From positions 124,001-188,000 of the forward strand of contig NZ_AEUY02000003.1 in assembly GCF_000188035.1 (NCBI RefSeq): a DNA stretch of 64,000 bases. The letters run 5' to 3'. This document shows positions 27,721 to 38,949 of the stretch, piece after piece. The position numbers and the translations under genes were made by a program. Position 1 is the first letter of the stretch, and every line of letters begins with the position of its first letter. The stretch is from Streptococcus pseudoporcinus LQ 940-04 (GTDB taxonomy: Bacteria; Bacillota; Bacilli; Lactobacillales; Streptococcaceae). The notes below the pieces were generated by a model. The model saw nothing but the letters and a program-made list of their open reading frames with translations. It searched no databases and was not told the DNA's origin.

Positions 27721-27758
27721 GTATGCAAAAATTGATTTATTCAAAGAAGGAGGAAGAC

Positions 27759-29495
27759 ATGTTAGCTTTAATTTTAGAACATATCAAAACTAAAAAAGCC
27801 GTTTATCTTCTAGTAGCCATTTCTCTTTTGATTTATGATGCCAGTTTAATTATTCCGACTAAAGTAGTTCAAAGTCTGGTTGACCATATGAGTCATGATC
27901 AACTGAGTCAAGTATCTTTAAGAAACCATATATTCATTCTGATCGTTGCAACCTTTCTATCCTATGCAACGGCTTACTTATGGCATCTTAAGCTTTTCCA
28001 GGAAGCGGTAGCTTTCAAGAGTCATTTACAGCAAAGAGCATTTAAAAAGTTAGTTTTGATGAGGACACCTTATTACGATAAATTTCGTTCTGGCGATATG
28101 ATGACACGTTTTTCAACAGATGTTGAAGCTTTGATGGATTTTATTGGTTATGGTTTGATGATTATTTTATATGCTGGAGGTATGTTCGCTTTTATCATTC
28201 CCACCATGTTTTTTATTTCTTGGCAGATGACCTTAATTGGTATGATTCCAATTGTCCTTGGTGTCTTTTTAACTTACTTTATGACAAAAAAGCAAGAATT
28301 ACTTGTAGAAGAAGCTAGAGAAGCAATCTCGACCTTGAGTGATCAGGTACTAGAAACTGTAGAAGGCATCCGTGTGATGAGGGCCTACAGTAAGAAAGAT
28401 TTTTTAGCTACAGAGTTTGAGAGAAAAACAGGAGCAATTGCTGAAAAGTGGAACCGTATTGCGTCCATTCGAGGCTTGTATTTTCCTGTTTTTACTACTA
28501 TGATTGCTCTCAGTACAATTCTCGTTTTGGTCACTGGCCTTTCATTCTTGCAAAAAGGCCTTATCAGCCTTGGCCAGGTTCTGGCCTTACAACTCTATCT
28601 CGTCTCTCTAATTGAACCTTTTAGCATGTTAGCTGATTTTATTCTTGTTTTTCAGACAGGTAATACTTCGTTTGCAAAGCTTAACCAAGTGATTCAAACT
28701 GGCGATGATATGGAGGAAGATGGGACAAAATCTCTGGCTAAGATTGAAATTATTAGGTTGAAAGACTATTCTTTTAGGTACCCTAAGAGCAATCATGATA
28801 CGCTGAAAAAGCTTAATCTTACTCTTAAACAAGGTCAAACCTTGGGGATTATCGGCAAAACAGGATCAGGTAAGACGAGTTTGGTACGGCAATTTTTACG
28901 TCAATATCCAAAAGGTGAAGGGCTTTTGGAAGTAAATGGATGTGACATCTTAGACTACAAGCGTAAAGCATTGGAAAGTCATATTGGCTATGTTCCTCAA
29001 GAACACATTCTCTTTTCAAAGACTGTTTGGCAAAATATTGCTATGGGAAAAAGCGGAGCAGAAGAATCAGATATACTTGCTGCTATTGAAACAGCTTCCT
29101 TTACTGAGGATTTAGCTCACCTATCGCAGGGCTTAGAGACGGAGATTGGGGAAAGGGGCTTATCTATTTCCGGTGGCCAGAAACAACGAATCGCTATAGC
29201 TAGAGCTTTTCTGGGGCAACCCGATTTGTTAATTTTGGATGATTCCTTATCAGCGGTGGATGCTAGAACTGAGGCTGCAATCATCGCTAATATCCAAAGT
29301 GAAAGGCAAGGAAAAACAAGTATTATTGTTAGCCATCGTTTATCAGCAATCCAACATGCTGATTGGATTATCGTTTTAGAAGATGGAGAAATTGTTGAGG
29401 AAGGAAAACCAAGTGATCTTTATCAGCTTGGTGGTTGGTATTATCAACAATATCTTAGACAAGAAGGAAAGGAGGTAAGAGATGTCAGTATTTAA
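27759..29495 (+). CDS. heterodimeric ABC multidrug exporter, subunit with degenerate ATP site
   Basis: This 578-residue half-transporter has an N-terminal six-helix membrane domain and a C-terminal nucleotide-binding domain. It belongs to the BmrC/LmrC/PatA-like side of drug exporters. It shows Walker A GKTGSGKTS near residue 363 and a normal signature LSISGGQKQR. In Walker B LLILDDSLSAVD the catalytic Glu is replaced by Asp at about residue 495. The ATG at 27759 after AAGGAGG is used rather than 27723, which lies at the terminator. It overlaps the partner gene by 14 bases. Confidence 0.9.
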   Translation: MLALILEHIKTKKAVYLLVAISLLIYDASLIIPTKVVQSLVDHMSHDQLSQVSLRNHIFILIVATFLSYATAYLWHLKLFQEAVAFKSHLQQRAFKKLVLMRTPYYDKFRSGDMMTRFSTDVEALMDFIGYGLMIILYAGGMFAFIIPTMFFISWQMTLIGMIPIVLGVFLTYFMTKKQELLVEEAREAISTLSDQVLETVEGIRVMRAYSKKDFLATEFERKTGAIAEKWNRIASIRGLYFPVFTTMIALSTILVLVTGLSFLQKGLISLGQVLALQLYLVSLIEPFSMLADFILVFQTGNTSFAKLNQVIQTGDDMEEDGTKSLAKIEIIRLKDYSFRYPKSNHDTLKKLNLTLKQGQTLGIIGKTGSGKTSLVRQFLRQYPKGEGLLEVNGCDILDYKRKALESHIGYVPQEHILFSKTVWQNIAMGKSGAEESDILAAIETASFTEDLAHLSQGLETEIGERGLSISGGQKQRIAIARAFLGQPDLLILDDSLSAVDARTEAAIIANIQSERQGKTSIIVSHRLSAIQHADWIIVLEDGEIVEEGKPSDLYQLGGWYYQQYLRQEGKEVRDVSI

Positions 29496-31224
29496 AACAT
29501 TAATGGCTGAGATTAAATGGGCTAGGAAACCTTTTTGGTTAGGGACTGTCCTATTATTAGTGGCAACTGGAGCTGGTCAGTATGCTCCCTTGCTCCTGCA
29601 GCAAATGATTGATCATTTTTTAACCCCAGTAGCGCAAGGTGAGACATTTAATAGAGATTCTTTTACTAAATTGATCTATCTATACCTTTTTCTAATCCTT
29701 GCTACGGCAGCACTTCGCTATTTTTCTTTTAAGGCTTTAATAAAAGCCTCTAATCAGATTGTTGAAAATTTACGTAATAGAGCCTTTCAGACAATGCAGT
29801 CTTTGCCTATTTCTTATTTTGATCATCAACCGGCGGGAAAAATAGCAACCCGTATTGTTAATGACACGGAAACTCTCCGCAATCAGTTTTTTGATAATCT
29901 TTTATCACAACTGATGATTTGTCTTTTGCAAGTTCTCGTGATTTATGGTATTTTAATCTCCTTAAACCTTACTTTAGGACTTTTTTTACTATTTATTTTA
30001 CCAGTTTTTTATGGCATTCAACTTCTTTATAAGAAATTAACGGATCAACCAATGAAAGCTTTTTACAAAGCTAGAAGTGCTGTCAATACTCAAGTTAATG
30101 AAACGATGAATGGTGTTGGTATTATTCAACTTTATCATCAAGAAGATCACGTTTTACAGGAATTTGATAAAGAAATTACTAAAATGCAGAAGGCAGATAA
30201 TACTATTATTTTTGCTGATTCAGTCGCTTCGTGGACTCTAACAGAGTTTTTTAAGTACACTATAATCGCTGCTATTTTAACTTTTATTGGTTATCGCTTT
30301 CTAAAAGGACAACCTGGAATGACAGTTGGTATGCTTTTTGTTTATATTAATTATCTGACTAGATTGTTTGATCTTTTAGGAATGGTGGTACGGCAACTTC
30401 CAAATATTCAAAGGTCACAAACAACAGGCAAAAGGCTCTTGGAACTTTTAGAGGAAGAGAAGGAGAAAGAGAGTGAGCTAGGAATTAAAGTTAGTCAGGG
30501 ACAAGTCACTTTTGATCATGTCAGTTTTTATTATGATAAAGAAAAGAAGGTTTTAGAAGATATTTCCATTGAAGCTAAAAATGGTCAAACGATAGCTTTG
30601 GTTGGTCATACTGGCTCGGGTAAATCATCCATCATGAACTTGCTCTACCGCTTTTATGACCCACAAGAAGGTGATATCAGGGTTGACAATCAATCAATCA
30701 AGGACTTTTCTCGAGAAAGTTTGCGCTCCTATATGGGTATTGTCTTACAAGACCCCTACCTTTTTACAGGAACGATTGCCTCCAATGTAAGCATGGGAAA
30801 CCAAGCTTATAGTGAAGAACAAATACAAGAGGCTCTAATCCAAGTAGGAGCTGAACACCTCTTAAGCAAATCGGACAAAGGTATTTATGCCCCTGTTTCT
30901 GAAAGAGGTTCTTCCTATTCAAGCGGTGAGAGGCAATTAATTGCTTTTGCCAGAACACTTATCTCAAACCCCAAAATACTAATATTAGATGAAGCGACAT
31001 CACATATTGACACTGAAACTGAGGAAATTATCCAAAATGCCATGGAAGTTTTAAAAAAGGGGAGAACGACCTTTGTGATTGCTCATCGTCTCTCAACCAT
31101 TCAGACGGCTGATCAAATTTTAGTTTTGGATAATGGGCGGATTATCGAGAGAGGAAATCATAGTACTTTATTAAAAGCAAATGGCAGTTATGCTGAAATG
31201 TTTCGTATTCAAGAGAAGATTTAA
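29482..31224 (+). CDS. heterodimeric ABC multidrug exporter, catalytic subunit
   Basis: This 580-residue partner half-transporter has six membrane helices and an ATPase domain. Walker A GHTGSGKSS near residue 374 and Walker B ILILDEATSHID with the catalytic Glu near 501 are intact. The signature is altered to YSSGERQL. With the Asp-for-Glu change in the partner, this gives one degenerate and one consensus ATP site, the hallmark of BmrCD/LmrCD/PatAB-type exporters. The likely substrates are hydrophobic drugs or dyes, by family inference. Confidence 0.92.
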   Translation: MSVFKTLMAEIKWARKPFWLGTVLLLVATGAGQYAPLLLQQMIDHFLTPVAQGETFNRDSFTKLIYLYLFLILATAALRYFSFKALIKASNQIVENLRNRAFQTMQSLPISYFDHQPAGKIATRIVNDTETLRNQFFDNLLSQLMICLLQVLVIYGILISLNLTLGLFLLFILPVFYGIQLLYKKLTDQPMKAFYKARSAVNTQVNETMNGVGIIQLYHQEDHVLQEFDKEITKMQKADNTIIFADSVASWTLTEFFKYTIIAAILTFIGYRFLKGQPGMTVGMLFVYINYLTRLFDLLGMVVRQLPNIQRSQTTGKRLLELLEEEKEKESELGIKVSQGQVTFDHVSFYYDKEKKVLEDISIEAKNGQTIALVGHTGSGKSSIMNLLYRFYDPQEGDIRVDNQSIKDFSRESLRSYMGIVLQDPYLFTGTIASNVSMGNQAYSEEQIQEALIQVGAEHLLSKSDKGIYAPVSERGSSYSSGERQLIAFARTLISNPKILILDEATSHIDTETEEIIQNAMEVLKKGRTTFVIAHRLSTIQTADQILVLDNGRIIERGNHSTLLKANGSYAEMFRIQEKI

Positions 31225-31245
31225 AGCTGATTTTTCAGCTTTTTT
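31223..31245 (+). terminator. terminator after ABC exporter operon
   Basis: An eight-base stem pairs AAAGCTGA at 31223-31230 with TCAGCTTT at 31235-31242. It has a TTTT loop, is followed by T, and overlaps the stop codon. Confidence 0.8.
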
Positions 31246-31405
31246 AGTTATGTGGCTTTTAGTCTGTGTCACTCCGAAGTTTTCTATCTAAAAGGTTCAG
31301 GTTTAGATTAGGGGAGTAAAAAGGGTTTCGTATCGCATTTTCTTAGCTTTTAGTGTAAAATAGTAAGGTGGTTTAAAAGATTAAAAAGAACGAAAAGAAT
31401 AATTT

Positions 31406-32284
31406 ATGACAAAAAAAATAGGTATCGGTAAAGCACATAGCAAAATTATTTTGATGGGAGAGCACTCAGTGGTCTATGGTTTTCCTGCAATTGCTTTACC
31501 CTTAAAAGATATAGAAGTGACTTGCCTCATTCAAGAAGCTAAAGAAAAATTGCAATTTGATTTTTACGATACACTGTCTACGGCTATTTATTCAGCCTTA
31601 GATTTTTTGCAGATTAAAGACAAACCAATCTCATATGAGATTATTTCACAGGTTCCGCAAAAACGGGGAATGGGTTCTTCCGCGGCAGTCTCTATTGCTG
31701 CTATTAGAGCGGTATTTGATTATTTTGACCAACCAATTAATGACGCCTTACTTGAAGTCCTCGTTAATAAAGCTGAGATTATTGCACATACTAATCCCAG
31801 TGGGTTAGATGCCAAAACTTGCCTCAGTGATCATGCAATCACTTTTATTCGAAATGTAGGTTTTGAAAGTCTGACTATTAATTTAGATGCTTATCTAGTA
31901 ATCGCTGATACAGGTATTCATGGACATACCCGTGAAGCTGTTGATAAAGTAGCCAAATTTGAAGAAAGTAATTTGCCACACCTCACTTGTCTGGGACAAT
32001 TAACAGAAGAAGTTTATCGGGCGATTATTAGTAAAGATAGAGAGGCGATGGGGCGTGCGATGACGCAAGCCCATCAAGAACTTAAAGCTATCGGAGTTAG
32101 TATTGAACAGTCAGATTTACTGGTTCAAGAAGCATTAGCTCATCAAGCTTTGGGTGCTAAAATGTCAGGTGGTGGTCTTGGTGGTTGTATTATTGCTTTA
32201 GCAGCTACCGCAAAAGATGCTGACACCATATGTGAAAAACTATTAGAAAAAGGGGCCGTAAATACGTGGATTCAAAAACTGTAA
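31406..32284 (+). CDS. mvaK1: mevalonate kinase
   Basis: This 292-residue GHMP kinase phosphorylates mevalonate at the 5 position. It has the start GKAHSKIILMGEHSVVYGFPAIALP, the ATP loop PQKRGMGSSAAVSIA near residue 90, NPSGLDAKT with the catalytic Asp, and the C-terminal KMSGGGLGGCIIAL. It is the first gene of the mvaK1-mvaD-mvaK2-fni operon, which converts mevalonate to isoprenoid units for undecaprenyl phosphate. It overlaps mvaD by 19 bases. Confidence 0.96.
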   Translation: MTKKIGIGKAHSKIILMGEHSVVYGFPAIALPLKDIEVTCLIQEAKEKLQFDFYDTLSTAIYSALDFLQIKDKPISYEIISQVPQKRGMGSSAAVSIAAIRAVFDYFDQPINDALLEVLVNKAEIIAHTNPSGLDAKTCLSDHAITFIRNVGFESLTINLDAYLVIADTGIHGHTREAVDKVAKFEESNLPHLTCLGQLTEEVYRAIISKDREAMGRAMTQAHQELKAIGVSIEQSDLLVQEALAHQALGAKMSGGGLGGCIIALAATAKDADTICEKLLEKGAVNTWIQKL

Positions 32285-33202
32285 CTGTGAAGTCCTATGC
32301 AAATATTGCAATAATTAAATATTGGGGAAAAGAAGATCAGAAAAAAATGATTCCTTCAACCAGTAGTATTTCTTTAACCTTAGAAAATATGTATACGGAA
32401 ACACAAGTCCAAGCATTACCTGAAGGTGTTGATAGAGACTTGTTTTACATTGATGATCAGTTACAAAGCCAAGAAGAACATGAGAAAATATCTGCTATTA
32501 TTAATCAGTTTCGGACCCCTAAGAACTTATATGTCCAAGTTAGAAGCCGTAATAATATGCCAACAGCAGCTGGGCTGTCATCAAGTTCGAGTGGTCTGTC
32601 CGCTCTAGTTAAAGCCTGCAACCAATTTTTTGAAACTGGTCTAACCCAAAGTCAACTAGCACAAAAAGCAAAGTTCGCCTCAGGGTCAGCTTCTCGCTCT
32701 TTCTTTGGGCCATTATCTGCTTGGGATAAGAGTAGTGGTCATATCTATAAAGTGACAACTGATTTAAAATTAGCCATGATTATGTTAATTTTAAATGAGG
32801 AACGAAAGCCTATCTCAAGTCGAGATGGTATGAGGCTGTGTCGTCAAACATCGACAACTTTTGATCAATGGATAAAAAAATCGGAAGTTGATTATCAAGA
32901 AATGCTACATTATTTAGAGACTAATGATTTTGAAAAAGTTGGCTTATTGACAGAAGAGAATGCTCTTGCCATGCATGAGACAACTCGTACATCAACCCCT
33001 TCTTTTTCTTATTTAACTGAGGCTTCCTATCAGGCTATGGACAAGGTTCGAGATATGCGCTCTAAGGGATACCAATGCTATTTCACTATGGATGCTGGTC
33101 CTAATGTAAAAGTTCTTTGTTTAGAAAAGGATTTAGAGAAGCTTGCACATCTTTTTGCGCAAGATTATAAGGTTATTGTTTCTAAGACAAAGGATATTCT
33201 CG

Positions 33203-33210
<8 letters not shown>
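32266..33210 (+). CDS. mvaD: diphosphomevalonate decarboxylase
   Basis: This 314-residue GHMP-family enzyme makes isopentenyl diphosphate from diphosphomevalonate with ATP use. It shows SYANIAIIKYWGKEDQ at the N-terminus, the phosphate loop NNMPTAAGLSSSSSGLSALV, the catalytic region GSASRSFFGPLSAWD and the late TMDAGPNVKVL. Overlaps with mvaK1 (19 bases) and mvaK2 (eight bases) show tight coupling. Confidence 0.96.
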
Positions 33211-35228
<2,018 letters not shown>

Positions 35229-35231
35229 AGT

Positions 35232-35390
35232 GAGTCTGGGACAAAAAGATATTAATTTTTGAGATTCCCTGCCATTAATTTTTCCAATTGATAAATGAAA
35301 TCCAAAAAGCGAACAAAACTCATTTTCTGATACTCAGAATACTGTCTTGTTCGCTTTTTATATTTGACCTTAGACTTTTGTCCCAGCCTC
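35232..35390. repeat. 159-bp inverted-repeat element (MITE-like) between convergent genes
   Basis: Terminal inverted repeats of 15 bases with one mismatch (35232-35246 and 35376-35390) carry the core CTGGGACAAAA. They enclose an inner perfect 13-base inverted repeat (35304-35316 with 35347-35359). The element fills the gap between the fni stop and the mvaA stop almost exactly. The TGGGACAAAA ends resemble small dispersed repeats of streptococcal genomes. It is non-coding and can fold as one long hairpin. Confidence 0.65.
35304..35359. terminator. bidirectional terminator within the repeat element
   Basis: AAAAAGCGAACAA/TTGTTCGCTTTTT forms a 13-base stem with A and T runs at both outer ends. 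It suits termination of both fni (plus) and mvaA (minus). Confidence 0.75.
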
Positions 35391-36677
35391 TTATCTTTGA
35401 CGTAATCTTGTTAATAATGTCTGGGTATTTTCTAAATTAAGATGTTTGAGTGCCAATAGCTCAGGCATTAAAGAAGCAAGTTCAGCTTCACTCGCTCCTG
35501 CTAATAGCGCTAAGGACTTAGCTTGCAGTTTCATATGTCCAGCTTGGATCCCCTTACTAGTAAGAGCCTTTAAAGCAGCAAAGTTTTGGGCCAATCCTAA
35601 GCTGACAACAATTTGAGCTAATTCTTTAGCATTTGGCCATTCTAATAAGTCATAGGCAACATGGACGCTAGGGTTGAGGCCAATAGATCCTCCTTTGGTA
35701 GCAATTGGCATCGGCATGGTTAATTGGCCTTTGAGCATATGATTAGGAAGGTCTAAAGTCCAGGTACTTAAACCGCGATAGGAATCGTCTTTGGCCGCAT
35801 AAGCATGCCCTCCAGCTTCAATGGCCCGCCAATCATTACCAGTGGCTATAACCAGGGCGTCAATACCGTTAAAAATACCTTTGTTATGAGTAGCTGCCCT
35901 ATAGGTATCAATTTGTGCGAAGTCACTGGCTAGTACTATTTTCTTAGCTAATTCTTCAGCTTCAGCTTTATTGCGACTTAAAAAACGGAGGTCAACTTGA
36001 CATTCTGCTCTAACTAAAGCTTCCGTTGCATAGTTTGATAAAATAGCCATTAAGGTTTTCCCGTGGGCTAAATCTTCTAGGGGTTTAGAAAGAGTCTCCA
36101 TCATGGTATTAACCATATTAGCTCCCATAGCTTCTTGAGTATCAACCGTAAGATAAACAATGAGAAGGCCACCCTTTATCTCAATATGTAAATCACAGGC
36201 GCCTCCCCCACGTTTGACAATTGAGGGATAGGCATTATTTGCTATTTCAAGTAAATGATTTTTGGCTAACAAAATTTGAGTGCGGGCTTCTTTTTTATCT
36301 GGAACATCATACAAAGCTACTTGCCCAATCATTTGACGATTGAGCACTTTTGTTTTAAAACCACCAGAGCGTTTGATAATTTTTCCAGCGAAGGTAGCAG
36401 CTGCGATAACGGAAGGTTCTTCCGTCACCATTGGCAGGTGATAGGTTTTTTGGTTAATGAGAAAATCTGGAACGATACTAAATGGAAGGGCAAAGCGCCC
36501 AAGGACATTTTCAGCCATCTGATTAGCTGTTTGAAGGGATAATAAATCTTCTCTTTCTAAATGCGCAAGAGCAGTATCCCCAATTAGACCTGTTTCCTTT
36601 AAGAGGTTCATTCTGTCTACTGGTTTTTTTTTAGAGAAACCAGACCAATTAATCGGTTTACTTGTCATTTTTTTCAT
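35391..36677 (-). CDS. mvaA: hydroxymethylglutaryl-CoA reductase, class II
   Basis: This 428-residue bacterial HMG-CoA reductase makes mevalonate from HMG-CoA. It has ENVLGRFALPFSI, the MVTEEPSVIAAATFAGKI segment with the catalytic Glu, the cofactor-binding motif VDTQEAMGANMVNTMME, RAATHNKGIFNGIDALVIATGND, and GLSTWTLDL. It overlaps mvaS by 20 bases and is translated from the same message. The two supply mevalonate to the convergent mvaK1-D-K2-fni operon. Confidence 0.95.
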   Translation of the reverse strand: MKKMTSKPINWSGFSKKKPVDRMNLLKETGLIGDTALAHLEREDLLSLQTANQMAENVLGRFALPFSIVPDFLINQKTYHLPMVTEEPSVIAAATFAGKIIKRSGGFKTKVLNRQMIGQVALYDVPDKKEARTQILLAKNHLLEIANNAYPSIVKRGGGACDLHIEIKGGLLIVYLTVDTQEAMGANMVNTMMETLSKPLEDLAHGKTLMAILSNYATEALVRAECQVDLRFLSRNKAEAEELAKKIVLASDFAQIDTYRAATHNKGIFNGIDALVIATGNDWRAIEAGGHAYAAKDDSYRGLSTWTLDLPNHMLKGQLTMPMPIATKGGSIGLNPSVHVAYDLLEWPNAKELAQIVVSLGLAQNFAALKALTSKGIQAGHMKLQAKSLALLAGASEAELASLMPELLALKHLNLENTQTLLTRLRQR

Positions 36678-37830
36678 AAATCCTTTGGTGTTCTTGGATA
36701 GCTTTCAAAGCAAATGTCCCCGTTAAATAGTCGCCAAACCTAGCATTTCCTTCCTGATCAACGGGATTATCAGCATAAAAAATGCTTTCATAATCATTGA
36801 CACTGATTTCTTGGCGTTGGTCCAGGTAGGCTTGTCGATTTGCTTCTAATCTGCTTTGGTAACCATCAACTAATTGGATACTGTAGATTTCACTTACCGC
36901 ACCTGAACCATAGGAGAACATGCCAATTTTATCGCCTGACTGTAAAGCTTGGCAATTTTCCAAAAGGGAAAGAAGAGACATGTAGAGGGAACCTGTGTAG
37001 ATGTTTCCAACTTGACGACTATAAGTAATAGAAGCTTCAAAGGCTGAACTTAGTTGCTTTTTGTGCTCAGCGGGCGTTTCTTTGTCGAATAACTTATTGA
37101 GACCCTTAAAAGCTAGTTTAGGAAAAGGAATGTGGAAACAGAAAGCCGCAAAATCTGTAACCTGGGCCTTCTGACGGCTTTGGTACTCTTTCCAAGTTGT
37201 TTTTAGAGAATCAAGATACTGTTTAGTAGAAAAGATTCCGTTTACATACGGGGTTGATGAATAGTTTGGCCGCCAAAAGTCCATAACGTCCCGTGTTTGA
37301 GCGACATTATCATTGTTAATGATAGCAATCGCAGGGTCAGCTTTGACTAAAATAGCGACACTGCCAGAACCTTGAGTTGGCTCCCCAGCTGATTTGATAC
37401 CATACTTGGCAATATCACTAGCAATAACTAATACTCTTGAGTCAGGATTTAAACTAATGTGAGCTTTAGCGTAATCAAGCGCCGCAGTAGCGCTATAGCA
37501 GGCTTCTTTTATCTCAATTGACCGAGCAAAAGGCTGGATCTTAAGCAAATGATGAACATAGACGCTGGCAGCTTTTGATTGATCAATGGAGGACTCTGTG
37601 GCTAAAATGACCATGTCGATCTTTTCTTTATCTTCTTGGTCGAGAATCGTTTCAGCCGCAGTAGCAGCGAGGGTGACAATATCCTCCGTAATTGGTGTGA
37701 TACTTATGCGGTCAAGCATCAATCCTTTAGTAAATTTGTCTGGATCAGTTTGACGAGCGATAGCTAATTGATCCATATTTAAAACATAACGACCAGTCGC
37801 AAAACCAATCTTATCAATTCCAATTTTCAT
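36658..37830 (-). CDS. mvaS: hydroxymethylglutaryl-CoA synthase
   Basis: This 390-residue thiolase-fold enzyme condenses acetyl-CoA with acetoacetyl-CoA. The catalytic Cys111 lies in IEIKEACYSATAAL, the Glu near 79 in ILATESSID, and the His in AAFCFHIPFPKLA. It is the promoter-proximal gene of the minus-strand mvaS-mvaA pair, with AAGAAGGAAG before its start. Confidence 0.95.
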   Translation of the reverse strand: MKIGIDKIGFATGRYVLNMDQLAIARQTDPDKFTKGLMLDRISITPITEDIVTLAATAAETILDQEDKEKIDMVILATESSIDQSKAASVYVHHLLKIQPFARSIEIKEACYSATAALDYAKAHISLNPDSRVLVIASDIAKYGIKSAGEPTQGSGSVAILVKADPAIAIINNDNVAQTRDVMDFWRPNYSSTPYVNGIFSTKQYLDSLKTTWKEYQSRQKAQVTDFAAFCFHIPFPKLAFKGLNKLFDKETPAEHKKQLSSAFEASITYSRQVGNIYTGSLYMSLLSLLENCQALQSGDKIGMFSYGSGAVSEIYSIQLVDGYQSRLEANRQAYLDQRQEISVNDYESIFYADNPVDQEGNARFGDYLTGTFALKAIQEHQRIYEKNDK

Positions 37831-37869
37831 AGTCTTCCTTCTTTAATGTACTAATGGGTATCCTCTAAT

Positions 37870-37878
37870 ATTTTATCA
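37870..37878 (-). promoter_or_regulatory. extended -10 promoter of mvaS-mvaA
   Basis: On the minus strand TGATAAAAT lies about 40 bases before the mvaS start. No good -35 box was seen. Confidence 0.4.
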
Positions 37879-37988
37879 TAATTTTTCTGAAAAAAGAGAA
37901 AACAACTATTAGTTTAAAGCATCAGCTAAAGGAAAAGGGTTAGGGGAGCCTAATTTTTGATATTTCTTCTAGCTATTTCCTCAAAATT

Positions 37989-37997
37989 TGGTAAAAT
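37989..37997 (+). promoter_or_regulatory. extended -10 promoter of thyA
   Basis: TGGTAAAAT lies 33 bases before the thyA start. A very similar TTTGSTAAAATA box precedes dfrA. Confidence 0.45.
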
Positions 37998-38030
37998 AAG
38001 AAGCAGTATACAAACTAGAAAGGGAACGTC

Positions 38031-38870
38031 ATGACACGAGCAGATGTGATTTTTAAAGAGAATATCCAAAAGATTTTGGAAACAGGTGTTTTTAGTGAAC
38101 AAGCAAGGCCAAAATATAAAGATGGTCAAACAGCTAATTCAAAATACCTTACTGGCGTTTTCGCAGAGTATAACTTGGCTGAAGGTGACTTTCCTATCAC
38201 TACGTTACGCCCAATACCAATAAAATCAGCAATCAAAGAGTTGCTTTGGATTTATCAAGATCAATCCAATTCTTTAGATGTATTAGAAGAAAAATATAAT
38301 GTTCACTATTGGAAGGATTGGGAAGTGGGAAATACCCGGACAATAGGCCAACGTTATGGAGCCGTAGTTAAAAAGCATGATATCATGACAAAAATTCTAA
38401 AGCAGTTGGCTGACAATCCCTGGAATCGTCGAAATGTGATTTCATTATGGGATTATGAAGCTTTTGAAGAAACAGAAGGCTTGTTGCCTTGTGCTTTTCA
38501 GACCATGTTTGATGTTCGTCGTGTTGACGGTGATATCTATCTAGATGCTACCTTGGTACAGCGCTCTAATGATATGTTAGTGGCTCACCATATCAATGCT
38601 ATGCAATATGTTGCTCTACAAATGATGATTGCAAAGCATTTTAGCTGGAAAGTCGGGAAATTCTTCTACTTTGTTAATAATTTACATATTTACGATAATC
38701 AATTTTCTCAAGCAGAGGAATTATTAAATCGCGAGGCAAGTCATTGTCAGCCACATTTGGTTTTAAATGTCCCAGATGGTACCAATTTTTTTGATATTGG
38801 TGTTGAAGATTTTGAACTAGTAGATTATGATCCTGTTAAGCCACAGTTGCGTTTTGATTTGGCTATCTGA
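38031..38870 (+). CDS. thyA: thymidylate synthase
   Basis: This 279-residue enzyme methylates dUMP to dTMP using methylenetetrahydrofolate. It has the phosphate-binding Arg region, the catalytic Cys in [14 protein letters not shown] near residue 154, [20 protein letters not shown] and [14 protein letters not shown]. It is followed by dfrA, which regenerates the tetrahydrofolate oxidised in this reaction. Confidence 0.96.
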   Translation: MTRADVIFKENIQKILETGVFSEQARPKYKDGQTANSKYLTGVFAEYNLAEGDFPITTLRPIPIKSAIKELLWIYQDQSNSLDVLEEKYNVHYWKDWEVGNTRTIGQRYGAVVKKHDIMTKILKQLADNPWNRRNVISLWDYEAFEETEGLLPCAFQTMFDVRRVDGDIYLDATLVQRSNDMLVAHHINAMQYVALQMMIAKHFSWKVGKFFYFVNNLHIYDNQFSQAEELLNREASHCQPHLVLNVPDGTNFFDIGVEDFELVDYDPVKPQLRFDLAI

Positions 38871-38910
38871 GTGAAACATGGATTTTTTTCAAGCAAAATA
38901 TCACAAAATT

Positions 38911-38919
38911 TGCTAAAAT
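38911..38919 (+). promoter_or_regulatory. extended -10 promoter of dfrA
   Basis: TGCTAAAAT lies 30 bases before the dfrA start. The surrounding AAAATTTG-TAAAATA is shared with the thyA promoter. Confidence 0.45.
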
Positions 38920-38949
38920 AGAGTCAATGATATTAAGGATAGAAATAAG

